A DNA stretch of 37,171 nucleotides from an uncultured Prochlorococcus sp. (GCA_902627335.1 CACOIV010000014.1:1-37171), one strand, 5' to 3'. Counted from the stretch's first letter, positions 8,265-17,238 are shown. Program-made: numbers and translations. The notes: generated by a model from the letters alone, not told the origin.

Positions 8265-9482
8265 ATGAATTCTTATTATATTAACTATAAAAGTAATATA
8301 AATGTTGCAAGTATATGGGTTTCAGGGGGAAGTAATAAAGACAGTGAAAATAAAAAGGGCATTAATCAAATTTTAAGTTCATTACTTATTAGGGGTTGCG
8401 AAGGATATGATAATTTCAAATTATCAGATTATATTGATTCATATGGAGCAGATTTAAATTGTGAAACCTTCGAAGATGGAATATTAATTAATATAAAATC
8501 AATAAATTTATACTTTAAAAACATATATCCAATTCTAAATTTTATTATAGAGAAACCAATTTTATCTAAAGATCAATTTAATATATGCAAACTAAATACT
8601 ACTAATTACATAAGGAAATTAATAGAAAATCCCTTTAATAAAGCATTTGAAAATTGGAAAAGATTAGTTTATAAAAACCATCCTTATGCATACGATACAA
8701 ACGGTTATATAAATAATATTAACAATATAAATTATGAAGATATTTTAGATGAATTTAATAGCTTTAAGAAAAGAAAAAAAGTACTTTTATCAAATTACTA
8801 CGATAAAAATATGCAAAATCTTGATTCAATAATTTCTAATCGATCATATTGTAAGAATATTATTTATGAAAAAAATACTATTAATTTTTATAAAAGAAAA
8901 TGTAAAATACATTATCAAAATACAAACCAAGTTATTTTTTTAATCGGTAATAAAACATGTTCATGTAAGCACAATGATTTTGTAAAACTAAAAATATTAG
9001 AATCTTATTTAGCTTATGGGATGAGCTCAAAACTTTTTAAAATTTTTAGAGAAAGCAATGGGTTGACTTATGATGCTGGGGTTTTTAATCCATTAAGAAA
9101 AAATTCATCCCCTTTTTTGATTTATTTATCTTCATCGACTAATAATTGTTTAGATACTTTTAATCATCTATTGGACTTATGGGATCAGATTACAAGTAGT
9201 CTTTTATCAAAAGAAGAACTTGATTTAGCAAAAATTAAGCTTAATACTGCAATTTTACTATCTTCCCAAACTACTGAAGAGATTATTAATAGGAAGGTTC
9301 AACTCCTGGGATTGAATATGGATCCAAATCTAGATGAAAAACTTATTGAAAAGATCTCAAAAATTAATTCAAGTGAAATATTAGAGACTGTTAGAAAGTA
9401 TCTTATAAATCCTTCTTTGAGTATCAGTGGAAAAGAAAAGTACTGTAATCAAATAAAAAATATTTGGCAAGATAGATTTTAA
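8265..9482 (+). CDS. M16 family protein lacking the zinc motif
   Basis: A 405-residue partner of the preceding gene. Where the zinc motif should be it reads GINQILSSLLIRG, with no HXXEH, so it cannot bind the catalytic zinc. The C-terminal half keeps the substrate-binding arginine and tyrosine in FRESNGLTYDAG. Division of labour between an active and an inactive R/Y-containing subunit is established for several M16 heterodimers. Assigning it here is inference from the sequence pair. Its stop codon overlaps the convergent SipA-like gene by 4 bases. Confidence 0.85.
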   Translation: MNSYYINYKSNINVASIWVSGGSNKDSENKKGINQILSSLLIRGCEGYDNFKLSDYIDSYGADLNCETFEDGILINIKSINLYFKNIYPILNFIIEKPILSKDQFNICKLNTTNYIRKLIENPFNKAFENWKRLVYKNHPYAYDTNGYINNINNINYEDILDEFNSFKKRKKVLLSNYYDKNMQNLDSIISNRSYCKNIIYEKNTINFYKRKCKIHYQNTNQVIFLIGNKTCSCKHNDFVKLKILESYLAYGMSSKLFKIFRESNGLTYDAGVFNPLRKNSSPFLIYLSSSTNNCLDTFNHLLDLWDQITSSLLSKEELDLAKIKLNTAILLSSQTTEEIINRKVQLLGLNMDPNLDEKLIEKISKINSSEILETVRKYLINPSLSISGKEKYCNQIKNIWQDRF

Positions 9483-9694
9483 CCTTCTACTAATTCCAAT
9501 TTGTCAACATCTATTAAAAATGATCCTCTTCTAAACTGAACTTCAACAGAATTAGGTGATTTAATAGATAAAACTTGACCAATCTCATCAATCGCTACAA
9601 GATCTGGAGGTCTAAGCATAGGCATGTTGTCAGAGGTTTTTAAGTAAGGCAAAGGTACAATAAGCTTCACTTTTTGATTAATTTTGAAAGTCAT
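9479..9694 (-). CDS. sipA: SipA-like protein (DUF3148)
   Basis: A 71-residue protein with the SH3-like pattern of the DUF3148 family. The conserved core is YLKTSDNMPMLRPPDLV near residues 17-33, then GQVLSI and VQFRRGSFLID. In freshwater cyanobacteria SipA binds the histidine kinase NblS and modulates the high-light and nutrient-stress response. That role here is by homology only. The gene is convergent with the M16 pair and divergent from ftsH across a 151-base spacer. I recognise the family from the MPMLRPPD block. The symbol is a homology-based name. Confidence 0.75.
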   Translation of the reverse strand: MTFKINQKVKLIVPLPYLKTSDNMPMLRPPDLVAIDEIGQVLSIKSPNSVEVQFRRGSFLIDVDKLELVEG

Positions 9695-9845
9695 ATTATC
9701 TGATAAAGAAAAAAACTAAACTATTTTCATGAATTAGTAGAGGGCGATATTTAAATTTTTGCATAAAATTTTTAGTTAAGATAAAAAATTTCAACGAAAT
9801 TAACTAACACATAATAGAATTACAAATAATGATCTGATGTTATTA

Positions 9846-11759
9846 ATGAATCAAAAATTTAAAACTGTTATATTATGGCTTTTACCGATTGCTATTGTTG
9901 TAGGTTTATCTTGGCAACTATTTTCAAATAATAATGTAGATTCTCTCAAATCAAATGGAACCACAGTAGCACCAAAAAATGCTGCAGTTGCACGTATGAG
10001 TTATGGAAGATTTCTTGATTATATTGAGGCAGGAAGAGTTACTTCAGTTGATATTTATGATGGAGGTCGAAATGCCGTTGTTGAAACAGTTGATTCTGAT
10101 CTTGATAATAAGGTTCAAAGACTTAGAGTTGATCTTCCAGGCCTAACACCTGAACTAATTAGCAATTTAAAGAATGAAGGAATTAGTTTTGATGTTCATC
10201 CAGTCAAAACAACCCCTCCAGCATTAGGAATTGCAGGAAACTTATTATTCCCTGTTTTATTAATTGGTGGTTTAATTTTGCTTGCCAGAAGATCTAATGG
10301 AATGCCAGGAGGTCCTGGACAAGCAATGCAGTTTGGAAAAACAAAGGCGAGATTTGCAATGGAAGCTAATACAGGTGTCGTATTTGATGATGTAGCAGGT
10401 GTAAATGAAGCGAAAGAAGATTTAGAAGAAGTTGTCACATTTTTGAAAAAGCCTGAAAAGTTTACTTCTGTAGGAGCAAAAATTCCTAAGGGAGTTTTAT
10501 TAGTTGGACCACCAGGAACTGGTAAAACCTTATTAGCAAAAGCTATAGCTGGAGAAGCTGGTGTTCCATTCTTTTCTCTATCAGGTTCTGAATTTGTTGA
10601 AATGTTTGTTGGAGTTGGTGCAAGTAGAGTTAGAGATTTATTTAAAAGAGCAAAAGAGAATAGTCCTTGTTTAATATTTATTGATGAGATTGATGCTGTT
10701 GGACGACAAAGAGGAGCAGGTATTGGGGGTGGTAATGATGAAAGAGAACAAACTTTAAATCAACTCCTTACTGAAATGGATGGATTTGAGGGTAATAGTG
10801 GAATTATTATTATTGCCGCAACAAATAGACCAGATGTATTAGATTCAGCTTTAATGAGGCCTGGTAGATTTGATAGACAAGTCACAGTAGACGCACCAGA
10901 CATTAAAGGTAGACTTTCGATTCTTCAAGTCCACTCAAGAAATAAAAAATTAGATGAAAATTTAACCTTAGAAAGCATTGCTAGAAGAACACCTGGTTTT
11001 ACTGGTGCAGATTTAGCTAATTTGCTTAATGAGGCTGCAATATTAACAGCCAGAAGAAGAAAAAGTTCTATAAGTATTCTAGAGATTGATGATTCTGTAG
11101 ATAGGATAGTAGCAGGAATGGAAGGTTCTCCACTTACTGATGGAAGAAGCAAAAGATTAATTGCTTACCATGAAATAGGTCATGCAATAATTGGTTCACT
11201 TGTAAAAGCACATGATCCAGTGCAAAAAGTAACAGTGATACCAAGGGGACAAGCTAAAGGACTTACTTGGTTCACACCAGATGATGAACAGACATTAATA
11301 AGTAAGGCACAATTGAAAGCTCGCATAATGGGTGCCCTTGGTGGTAGAGCAGCAGAAGATGTTGTCTTTGGTAAAGGTGAAATAACTACTGGTGCAGGTG
11401 GAGATTTTCAACAAATAGCATCTATGGCTAGACAAATGGTTACTAGATTTGGTATGAGCAATTTAGGACCAATAGCTTTAGAGGGTGGAAATCAAGAGGT
11501 TTTTGTTGGTAGAGATCTTATGACTAGAAGTGAAGTATCGGACTCGATCTCAAAACAGATTGATGAAAGTATAAGAGTCATGGTAAAAGATTGTTATAAA
11601 GAAACTTACAAAATTCTTGACGAAAATAGGGAAGCCATGGATAAACTGGTTGAGATTTTAATAGAAAAAGAAACATTAGATGCTGATGAATTCCTTAAGA
11701 TCCTTGCAGAATTTACAACTATTCCTGAGAAAAACAGGACTCCTCAATTACTTAATTGA
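9846..11759 (+). CDS. ftsH: ATP-dependent zinc metalloprotease FtsH
   Basis: A membrane-anchored AAA+ protease, involved in thylakoids in turnover of damaged photosystem proteins. Numbered from the ATG at 9846 (637 aa): TM1 about 7-25, lumenal domain, TM2 about 129-148, Walker A GPPGTGKT at 221-228, Walker B LIFIDEID near 276-283, second region of homology RPGRFDR, and zinc site HEIGH at 442-446. An in-frame ATG at 9837 would add three residues (MLL). I prefer 9846 because family members usually begin MN followed by basic residues and the first span. Its stop lies 1 base from the convergent clpP stop. Cyanobacteria have several paralogues and I cannot say which one this is. Confidence 0.95.
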   Translation: MNQKFKTVILWLLPIAIVVGLSWQLFSNNNVDSLKSNGTTVAPKNAAVARMSYGRFLDYIEAGRVTSVDIYDGGRNAVVETVDSDLDNKVQRLRVDLPGLTPELISNLKNEGISFDVHPVKTTPPALGIAGNLLFPVLLIGGLILLARRSNGMPGGPGQAMQFGKTKARFAMEANTGVVFDDVAGVNEAKEDLEEVVTFLKKPEKFTSVGAKIPKGVLLVGPPGTGKTLLAKAIAGEAGVPFFSLSGSEFVEMFVGVGASRVRDLFKRAKENSPCLIFIDEIDAVGRQRGAGIGGGNDEREQTLNQLLTEMDGFEGNSGIIIIAATNRPDVLDSALMRPGRFDRQVTVDAPDIKGRLSILQVHSRNKKLDENLTLESIARRTPGFTGADLANLLNEAAILTARRRKSSISILEIDDSVDRIVAGMEGSPLTDGRSKRLIAYHEIGHAIIGSLVKAHDPVQKVTVIPRGQAKGLTWFTPDDEQTLISKAQLKARIMGALGGRAAEDVVFGKGEITTGAGGDFQQIASMARQMVTRFGMSNLGPIALEGGNQEVFVGRDLMTRSEVSDSISKQIDESIRVMVKDCYKETYKILDENREAMDKLVEILIEKETLDADEFLKILAEFTTIPEKNRTPQLLN

Positions 11760-11760
11760 T

Positions 11761-12351
11761 TTAACTGCTTGGAACAGGTTTTTTATTTAGAACTAAATCT
11801 ATTAATCCATATTCAACAGCTTCGGTAGGAGACATGTAAAAATCTCTATCTGTATCTTCTTTTACTTTATCTAAATCCTGACCAGTTCTTTCTGATAATT
11901 CGATATTTAATCTCTCTTTTAAAAATAAGATTTCATCTGCTTGAATTCTGATATCACTGGCTTGTCCTCTCGCCCCCCCTAAAGGCTGATGAATCATAAT
12001 TCTAGAGTGCCTTAAACTGCTTCTTTTACCCTTAGTACCAGCTGCCAATAAAAAAGCTCCCATGCTCGCTGCTAGACCTACACATACAGTATTAATATCA
12101 GGCTTAACATGTTGCATTGTATCAAAAATACCAAGTCCATCATATACTGATCCCCCTGGAGAGTTTATATACATATATATATCTTTTTCAGGATCTTCTG
12201 CCTCTAAAAAAAGTAATTGAGCAACTATCCTATTAGCTGTATCACTAGTTACAGGCTCTCCCAGGAAAATTATCCTTTCTCTAAGTAATCTAGAGTAAAT
12301 ATCAAATACCCTTTCGGTACCACCAGACTCTTCAAGAACTAAAGGGATCAT
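11761..12351 (-). CDS. clpP: ATP-dependent Clp protease proteolytic subunit
   Basis: A serine peptidase that forms the barrel of the Clp protease with ClpX or ClpC. The 196-residue chain has the full triad: Ser96 in LAASMGA, His121 in MIHQPLGG and Asp170 in TDRDFYMS. This separates it from the inactive ClpR paralogues. It starts [14 protein letters not shown] with no long propeptide. It stands alone, convergent with ftsH and divergent from psb29, not next to clpX or clpR. That suggests the lone clpP1-type copy, but the paralogue assignment is tentative. A run of seven G on the coding strand lies in the PLGGARG codons. Confidence 0.94.
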   Translation of the reverse strand: MIPLVLEESGGTERVFDIYSRLLRERIIFLGEPVTSDTANRIVAQLLFLEAEDPEKDIYMYINSPGGSVYDGLGIFDTMQHVKPDINTVCVGLAASMGAFLLAAGTKGKRSSLRHSRIMIHQPLGGARGQASDIRIQADEILFLKERLNIELSERTGQDLDKVKEDTDRDFYMSPTEAVEYGLIDLVLNKKPVPSS

Positions 12352-12431
12352 AATAATATTTATTAGTTTATTAGATCTTAACGATATTGAGTCAACTTAC
12401 GCTAAGGTTATTAAGGTTTACATATAAAAAA

Positions 12432-13049
12432 TTGAAAGAAAAATTGACAGTCTCTGATAGCAAAGCATTATTTCATGAGCAATTCCCATTTGTTATTCCT
12501 AACTTGTATAAAAGAATTGTAGATGAAATGCTTGTGGAGCTTAACCTTTTAAATCATCAAAGCGAATTTACTCAAGACTCATATTTTTGCGTTGGTCTTT
12601 CTGAAACATTTAAAGAACTGACAAATGGATACGAGCCAAAAGATCACTTGGAAAAACTTTTTAACGCTTTATGTAACTCTACAAACTTTAGTCCTGACGA
12701 AATATTAAAAATTTCTGAAGAGACAATTAAATCTCATAATAATAAAAATCTTGAGGAAATTTCTAACAAAATCATTCAAGACAGTTCAGAAAAACTCTAC
12801 TATTCTAGAATATTGATATTAGGAATTTACAAAATTATTACAATAGCAAATGACTTCAAAGAGGAAGCAGATATTTCAAAGTTAGAGATATTAACTAAAC
12901 TTACAAGGGAATTAAATCTACCTTTAACAAAAGTTGAAAAGGATATAAGTATCTATATAAGTAACCTTAAAAAATTTGAACAAGCAAAGGAATTGCTTAG
13001 AGAAACAATACTCTCAGAAAGAGAAAAAAGAAAAAAGATAGAAAAATAA
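12432..13049 (+). CDS. thf1: Thf1/Psb29, photosystem II biogenesis protein
   Basis: Psb29 (Thf1) is a helical protein that supports PSII assembly and repair. In other cyanobacteria and plants it is linked to FtsH accumulation. The conserved core TVSDSKALFHEQF, then YKRIVDEMLVELNLL, is visible at the N-terminus, and the C-terminus is a charged helix. No ATG opens this frame. TTG codons at 12387, 12432 and 12444 are candidates. I choose 12432 (MKEKLTVSD, 205 aa) because homologues have about five residues before TVSD. The 12387 start would add 15 residues. It lies beside ftsH and clpP and is divergent from clpP. Confidence 0.85.
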   Translation: MKEKLTVSDSKALFHEQFPFVIPNLYKRIVDEMLVELNLLNHQSEFTQDSYFCVGLSETFKELTNGYEPKDHLEKLFNALCNSTNFSPDEILKISEETIKSHNNKNLEEISNKIIQDSSEKLYYSRILILGIYKIITIANDFKEEADISKLEILTKLTRELNLPLTKVEKDISIYISNLKKFEQAKELLRETILSEREKRKKIEK

Positions 13050-13053
13050 ATAT

Positions 13054-13188
13054 TTATTTTTCTTCTCTTCTTTTATCTTTCCAAGATATAAAAGATATAT
13101 AGGCAACCGCTATAGTTATAAGAACAAGTAAAACAAATGAAGCTATGATAAGGAATTTATCAAATTCCTGGAAATCTAATGAACCCAA
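13054..13188 (-). CDS. Small single-span membrane protein (44 aa)
   Basis: Immediately after petN on the minus strand a frame of 44 codons encodes one membrane span (FLIIASFVLLVLITIAVAYI, residues about 12-31). A basic tail KDKRREEK follows. There is no ATG; the start would be TTG at 13188 or the preceding ATT, 6 bases after the petN stop codon. Position and architecture suggest a thylakoid membrane peptide cotranscribed with petN. I do not recognise the family. The frame ends 4 bases from the convergent psb29 stop, leaving little room for anything else. Confidence 0.6.
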   Translation of the reverse strand: MGSLDFQEFDKFLIIASFVLLVLITIAVAYISFISWKDKRREEK

Positions 13189-13194
13189 AATATT

Positions 13195-13296
13195 TTAAAT
13201 ATCAATAGATCCATCGCCATTTCTACCCCAAACCACCATTGCTATTGAGAAAGTAAATATTGCAGCTAATGCTGCCCAACCAATTTGAAAGATCAT
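13195..13296 (-). CDS. petN: Cytochrome b6f complex subunit PetN (subunit VIII)
   Basis: PetN is a one-helix subunit needed for stability of the cytochrome b6f complex in the thylakoid membrane. The 33-residue product begins [12 protein letters not shown] and contains [14 protein letters not shown], the signature of PetN from picocyanobacteria. The start ATG at 13296 and the stop are unambiguous. A second small membrane-protein gene follows after 6 bases. Upstream is a 134-base divergent spacer shared with the DUF2103 gene, which must hold both promoters. Confidence 0.93.
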
Positions 13297-13430
13297 TTTT
13301 TATTGATTCAATAATCTAAATATAACAAAAGTTGAACAACTAATAATCATTTTTAATTTAATGAAATTATCAAAAGAATAAGTTTCTAAGAATTACGTGA
13401 TTTTCAATTATTTCTTTTATTATGTAGTAA

Positions 13431-13718
13431 ATGGATTTTATATTGGGAAGAATAGTAATCACACATAGTACTTACATTGAAGGTCTAATTCCAGTTTTAA
13501 AGAAATTAGCCTCGAATGAAAATATCAAAACTGTAACACCTGCTTCAATTTCTAAAGTTAGAGGTAGAGCAACTAACCTAACCATAAGGATATCAGTAAG
13601 TACTATAAGTGGATACAAAGCTATTGCAAGAAAAGGCCAAACTGCTCAAGAAGTTTTCATATCTACTGAAATCAGTAAAAAAGACCTAGAGTGTCTTATA
13701 AGTACATACTGTAAATAA
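13431..13718 (+). CDS. DUF2103 family protein
   Basis: A 95-residue cytoplasmic protein opening with GRIVITHSTYIEGLIPVL and containing KTVTPASISKVRGRATNL. This pattern is seen in the DUF2103 family, which has been described as predicted metal-binding. The HST and the final Cys-containing stretch could take part in metal binding but no classical site is visible. It is transcribed away from petN and followed after 15 bases by a small secreted-protein gene. The biochemical function is unknown. Confidence 0.7.
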   Translation: MDFILGRIVITHSTYIEGLIPVLKKLASNENIKTVTPASISKVRGRATNLTIRISVSTISGYKAIARKGQTAQEVFISTEISKKDLECLISTYCK

Positions 13719-13733
13719 TAGAACAGTAAACAC

Positions 13734-13928
13734 ATGAAAATAATCTTTACATATCTAATTTTTTTGTTTTATAGCGTTCATGCTTTTTCAATAACAAATA
13801 ATGAAATCTATAGAATTTGTAAAAATGAGGTTAATAAAATTTTATGTGTAAAAAGATTAAAAATAAATAGATATAAGTTAAAAAAAGGAAATCCAATAGA
13901 AATTCCGGTGATTCCCTATAAAAAGTAA
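13734..13928 (+). CDS. Small secreted protein (64 aa)
   Basis: The ATG-initiated frame encodes a signal-peptide-like N-terminus (MKIIFTYLIFLFYSVHAFS, with a likely cleavage near residue 17-19). A short basic mature region with two Cys (about residues 29 and 38) follows, ending NPIEIPVIPYKK. The two Cys could form a disulfide outside the cytoplasm. It is probably cotranscribed with the DUF2103 gene 15 bases upstream and converges on the gene at 13932. I know this C-terminal pattern only as a type of small picocyanobacterial protein and cannot assign a function. Confidence 0.7.
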   Translation: MKIIFTYLIFLFYSVHAFSITNNEIYRICKNEVNKILCVKRLKINRYKLKKGNPIEIPVIPYKK

Positions 13929-13931
13929 CTT

Positions 13932-14201
13932 TTAGATTTCATATTCAGCTTCAAATTTAGAAATAGCATCCTTAAAGTTTTTATTCAATGCATCAGAATC
14001 CTCATGAAAACCTACGAGCTCATAATCATTTTTAAGCAAATCAAAAAGATTAACAACTTCTTGAAAAGCTGACATATATTCTTTCTGTATATCATCATCA
14101 GTAATATCATAAATTTTCGCCAATATTAATTCGATCTTTTTTTTAGAAGAATAAATAATCTTTTCAAAATTCTTATCTAATTTTCTCCTTTTCTTTGCCA
14201 T
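13932..14201 (-). CDS. Hypothetical helical protein (89 aa)
   Basis: An 89-residue, highly charged, probably all-helical soluble protein. It starts MAKKRRKLDKNFEKII and ends with an acidic tail EAEYEI. No signal peptide, membrane span, cysteine or catalytic motif is visible. Its stop lies 3 bases from the stop of the convergent secreted-protein gene. The family is not recognised. Confidence 0.65.
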   Translation of the reverse strand: MAKKRRKLDKNFEKIIYSSKKKIELILAKIYDITDDDIQKEYMSAFQEVVNLFDLLKNDYELVGFHEDSDALNKNFKDAISKFEAEYEI

Positions 14202-14326
14202 TAGGTAAAAATATACTTATTAAACAATAATAAACTTTTTGGATTAATCAAATTAAAATTTAAAAACAAATATATAGTTTTCAAATCAAAATAAAACTAC
14301 TATATTCATATAAGTCAAATGACCAC

Positions 14327-14758
14327 ATGGAGAAAAAAAATTCTATTAATGAACAGGAGAAAAAGAAATCTACTTTTGATCAAAGAAAGAAGAGAAATCC
14401 CTCTAATTCGGTTCAAATTAATGATAAAAAACTTCCTTGGTGGGTTGAATTTTTATTTGTTCAGATTGGATTGCCAGACAAATGGCTGATTTATTTATTA
14501 AGAACAAAAAAGAAAACCAATGAGTTATTTAAAAACGAAAAAAAGTTCTTATTTTCAATATTTGTATTTTTATTAACAATTGGCTATTTTCAACCTGTAA
14601 TAAAATATTCCGCTACTAAATTAAAATGTCAAAGTAAAGCAAATTCTTATATCCTAAATAAGTTAAAATCTAATAAATACGACATTGCAACTATAAATAT
14701 GATTGCTGTGAATTTTTGTAATGGAGGAAAAGAAATTGATGAGTTTGAAAGTAAATAA
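14327..14758 (+). CDS. Hypothetical membrane protein (143 aa)
   Basis: A 143-residue protein with a very basic, probably disordered first 35 residues, then LPWWVEFLFVQIGLPDKWL, which looks membrane-interfacial. One clear span follows near residues 73-91 (FLFSIFVFLLTIGYF). The C-terminal region has two Cys (about 103 and 133). The ATG at 14327 is preceded by a purine-rich stretch. There is no recognised family. It stands alone after a 125-base spacer, so it probably has its own promoter. Confidence 0.65.
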   Translation: MEKKNSINEQEKKKSTFDQRKKRNPSNSVQINDKKLPWWVEFLFVQIGLPDKWLIYLLRTKKKTNELFKNEKKFLFSIFVFLLTIGYFQPVIKYSATKLKCQSKANSYILNKLKSNKYDIATINMIAVNFCNGGKEIDEFESK

Positions 14759-14836
14759 TATTTACTCTTAAGATAAAAATAAATTTTGTAGTATATTATT
14801 AAAAATCAAATTAAATCAGTACTTTTATTAGATATC

Positions 14837-15013
14837 ATGTCTGATTCGGCTCAAAAAAAAGATGATGTAAAAATGCATTTAAAAGATCTTAGATCTGAAT
14901 TAAAAAAAATGCACTTAGCTGTTACAGAGGAATTAATTCTTCCAGAACCAGATGATGTCAAAACTCTTATGTCCAAAATGGATATATTACTTAAGGTAAT
15001 AGAATCGAAATAA
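14837..15013 (+). CDS. Small helical protein, paralogue of the 17637 gene
   Basis: A 58-residue frame starting MSDSAQKKDDVKMHLKDL. The block HLKDLRSELKKMH followed by ILP and a C-terminal helix matches HLRYIRLELRDMH...LLP in the minus-strand gene at 17637-17843. The two therefore look like diverged paralogues of one small-protein family. It has no signal or membrane segment. The lipoprotein gene follows 45 bases later. Function unknown. Confidence 0.6.
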   Translation: MSDSAQKKDDVKMHLKDLRSELKKMHLAVTEELILPEPDDVKTLMSKMDILLKVIESK

Positions 15014-15058
15014 TAAAAAATGAGTATTAAATACCTTACATCACCTAATAGAAAACAA

Positions 15059-15400
15059 ATGAAATATTTCAGATTTATATTTTTAACACTGCTATTAACA
15101 TCATGTAGTATAAAAGATCAGTTAATTCAAACAAAACCAAATAAAGAAAATAAAAATATAAGATCAAATTCAAATTCAAATAAAAAATTAGAGATCTCAA
15201 TTTCTTGTGGAAAAGGTTCTATAGATGAATTCATAAGTGAAGGTTGGGTAGTAAAAAATAAATATTCGGAAGAGAAGATATGTTCATGGAAATCGGTTCC
15301 TGCAAATAGTAAATGCGATATGAATCTTGATAAAGGATGTAAAATTACAAAACCTGATAAGATTGGTGTAGAAGTTTTTTATCTACTAGAAAAGTATTAA
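15059..15400 (+). CDS. Putative lipoprotein (113 aa)
   Basis: From the ATG at 15059 the protein starts MKYFRFIFLTLLLTSCS, a short lipoprotein signal with lipobox LTSC. Cys16 would be lipidated and the protein would sit on a membrane facing the periplasm. An upstream ATG at 15020 would add 13 polar residues in front of the signal and is less likely. The mature part has an Asn/Lys/Ser-rich linker, then a domain with four Cys (CGKG, ICSW, KCDM, GCKI) that could form two disulfides. Family unknown. Confidence 0.65.
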   Translation: MKYFRFIFLTLLLTSCSIKDQLIQTKPNKENKNIRSNSNSNKKLEISISCGKGSIDEFISEGWVVKNKYSEEKICSWKSVPANSKCDMNLDKGCKITKPDKIGVEVFYLLEKY

Positions 15401-15402
15401 AA

Positions 15403-15537
15403 ATGAGTTATCTAATAACATTTAATAATATGATTTCAAAAATTCATAATAAAATCAATAAATATCAAAAAGGAAATAAATTAGTATCTAAAAAAGAAGT
15501 TGAAGATTTTATTTATTTTTTGAGAAAGAGTAATTGA
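15403..15537 (+). CDS. Hypothetical small protein (44 aa)
   Basis: A short ATG frame 2 bases after the lipoprotein stop codon encodes MSYLITFNNMISKIHNKINK and a helical basic tail ending in FIYFLRKSN. Tight spacing to the preceding gene supports translation, but the frame is short and composition alone is weak evidence in AT-rich DNA. Function unknown. Confidence 0.45.
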   Translation: MSYLITFNNMISKIHNKINKYQKGNKLVSKKEVEDFIYFLRKSN

Positions 15538-15601
15538 GATTAAATAAAAAATGTTTTATACCGTAAAGAGAATTGATCATGTCTAATTAGAAAAGTTTAA
15601 A

Positions 15602-15688
15602 ATGTTAAATTTCTCCCCACTAACATTAACACTAATAATTTTCTTTATTGTTAGTCTAGTTTTTCTTTATAAAGTAACTTCTAAATAA
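15602..15688 (+). CDS. Possible 28-residue single-span membrane peptide
   Basis: The frame starts with ATG and encodes a peptide that is almost wholly one hydrophobic helix, LTLTLIIFFIVSLVFLY, ending in KVTSK. The layout of an outside N-terminus and a short basic cytoplasmic tail resembles small thylakoid membrane subunits. No family match is recognised. In AT-rich DNA such frames can arise by chance, so the call is tentative. Confidence 0.4.
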   Translation: MLNFSPLTLTLIIFFIVSLVFLYKVTSK

Positions 15689-15734
15689 CATTTTATTTTT
15701 TTGAGCTTTATTATTAAATAAATATAGATTAAAG

Positions 15735-17228
15735 TTGGAAAAAGTAAATATTTTATGGTTTAAAAAAGATCTGCGTATTGAGGATAATGAAGCTTTATTT
15801 GAAGCTTCAAAACGATTTAAGTTATTACCGATTTACATTATAGAAAAAGATCTTTGGTCACAGAATTCATATTCTGATAGGCAATGGCAATTTTGTAAGG
15901 AATCATTAATTGATTTAAATCAAGATTTAAAAAAATTGGGCCAGGAATTAGTTATTAGGACAGGAGATGTAATAGAGACATTTGAAGAGATTAGTAAATC
16001 CTTTAAAATAATGGGTATTTATAGTCATCAAGAAACAGGAGATTATTACACCTATAAAAGAGATCAGAAAATAAGAACTTGGACAATAAAGCACGATATT
16101 CCATGGAAAGAATATTTACAATTTGCTGTTTTTAGAGGAAAAACAAATAGAGATTGTTGGGCGAATAATTGGAAAAAACATTTAAATAAAAAGATACCCC
16201 AAATTAAACTAAAATTAGATCCTGTTAATTTCAGATCAGGAAATATTCCTGATGATGATTTTTTTAAATTTAAGGAAGACAAATGTTTAGGGAGATTAAA
16301 AGGTGGAAGAAAAGAGGGTTTATTGAGACTTGAAATTTTCTTAAGAAGAGATATTTACCTTTATAGGAAAAATATATCTAATCCAGATAAATCCAAAGAT
16401 AATTGTTCAAGACTTTCACCTTACATAACTTGGGGTTGCCTCTCAATAAGAGAAATTTATCAAAAGACAAATTTTAAGAATGATATAAATAGCAAAATGT
16501 TCAAAAGCAGACTTGCTTGGCATTGTCATTTTATTCAGAAGCTTGAAAGTGAACCTGAATTAGAATTTAAAGAATTTCATTCATTCTTTAATAATTTAAG
16601 AAGAAAAAACGATAGATTTCTTAAACTATGGAGTGAAGGCAAAACAGGATATCCTTTTCTAGATGCTTGCATGAGGTCGCTAAATCATAATGGATGGTTA
16701 AATTTTAGGATGAGAGCAATGTTAATGTCCTTTGCGAGTTATAACTTATGGATCCCTTGGCAAGAATCTGGAGAAATATTGGCTAAAAAGTTCGTGGATT
16801 ATGAGCCAGGTATTCATTGGTGTCAATGTCAAATGCAATCTGGGACTACATCAATAAATACAAATAGAATTTATAATCCTGTTAAACAAGGGAAAGACCA
16901 TGATCCTGAAGGGGAATTCATAAGAGAATGGTTACCAGAATTAAAAAATATACCTACTCACTTTATTCATGAACCTTGGTTGATTATTGATTACGAAGAA
17001 TATAAAAATTTAAATAACATAAATTATAATAATCCAATAATTGATATTAAAGAGACTTCAAGATCTGCAAGGAAAAGATTATATAAAATTACTCAAAAAG
17101 AAGGATATTGGGATATTTCAAAGAATATATATAAGAGGCATGGTTCTAGAAAATCAATTTTTAGAAAACGGATAAAATCGAAAGATCAAAAGAATCTAAA
17201 TCAATTAGAATTAAATCTGGAATTATAA
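15735..17228 (+). CDS. Photolyase/cryptochrome family flavoprotein
   Basis: A 497-residue photolyase-fold protein. An N-terminal Rossmann-like antenna domain begins NILWFKKDLRIEDNEAL. The C-terminal FAD domain has SPYITWGCLSIREI, GKTGYPFLDACMRSLNHNGW, NFRMRAMLMSF and the phosphate-proximal NPVKQGKDHDPEG. Photolyases use blue light to repair cyclobutane or 6-4 photoproducts, and cryptochromes signal. The segment HWCQCQMQSGTTSINTNRIY differs from the common QWVAGTG form of class I CPD enzymes, so the subgroup is uncertain. The start is TTG at 15735, which places the beta strand at residue 4. It stands apart from other repair genes. Confidence 0.88.
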   Translation: MEKVNILWFKKDLRIEDNEALFEASKRFKLLPIYIIEKDLWSQNSYSDRQWQFCKESLIDLNQDLKKLGQELVIRTGDVIETFEEISKSFKIMGIYSHQETGDYYTYKRDQKIRTWTIKHDIPWKEYLQFAVFRGKTNRDCWANNWKKHLNKKIPQIKLKLDPVNFRSGNIPDDDFFKFKEDKCLGRLKGGRKEGLLRLEIFLRRDIYLYRKNISNPDKSKDNCSRLSPYITWGCLSIREIYQKTNFKNDINSKMFKSRLAWHCHFIQKLESEPELEFKEFHSFFNNLRRKNDRFLKLWSEGKTGYPFLDACMRSLNHNGWLNFRMRAMLMSFASYNLWIPWQESGEILAKKFVDYEPGIHWCQCQMQSGTTSINTNRIYNPVKQGKDHDPEGEFIREWLPELKNIPTHFIHEPWLIIDYEEYKNLNNINYNNPIIDIKETSRSARKRLYKITQKEGYWDISKNIYKRHGSRKSIFRKRIKSKDQKNLNQLELNLEL

Positions 17229-17238
17229 ATAATTAATA

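Noticed and set aside
9787..9801. AATTTC-AAC-GAAATT upstream of ftsH
   Set aside because: Six-base AT-rich arms are too short to claim as an operator.
10196..10438. Minus-strand frame antisense to ftsH
   Set aside because: Shadow of a well-supported coding region.
12387..12431. 15-residue upstream extension of thf1 from TTG 12387
   Set aside because: Homologues have only a few residues before TVSD; 12432 gives the usual length. The longer form cannot be excluded.
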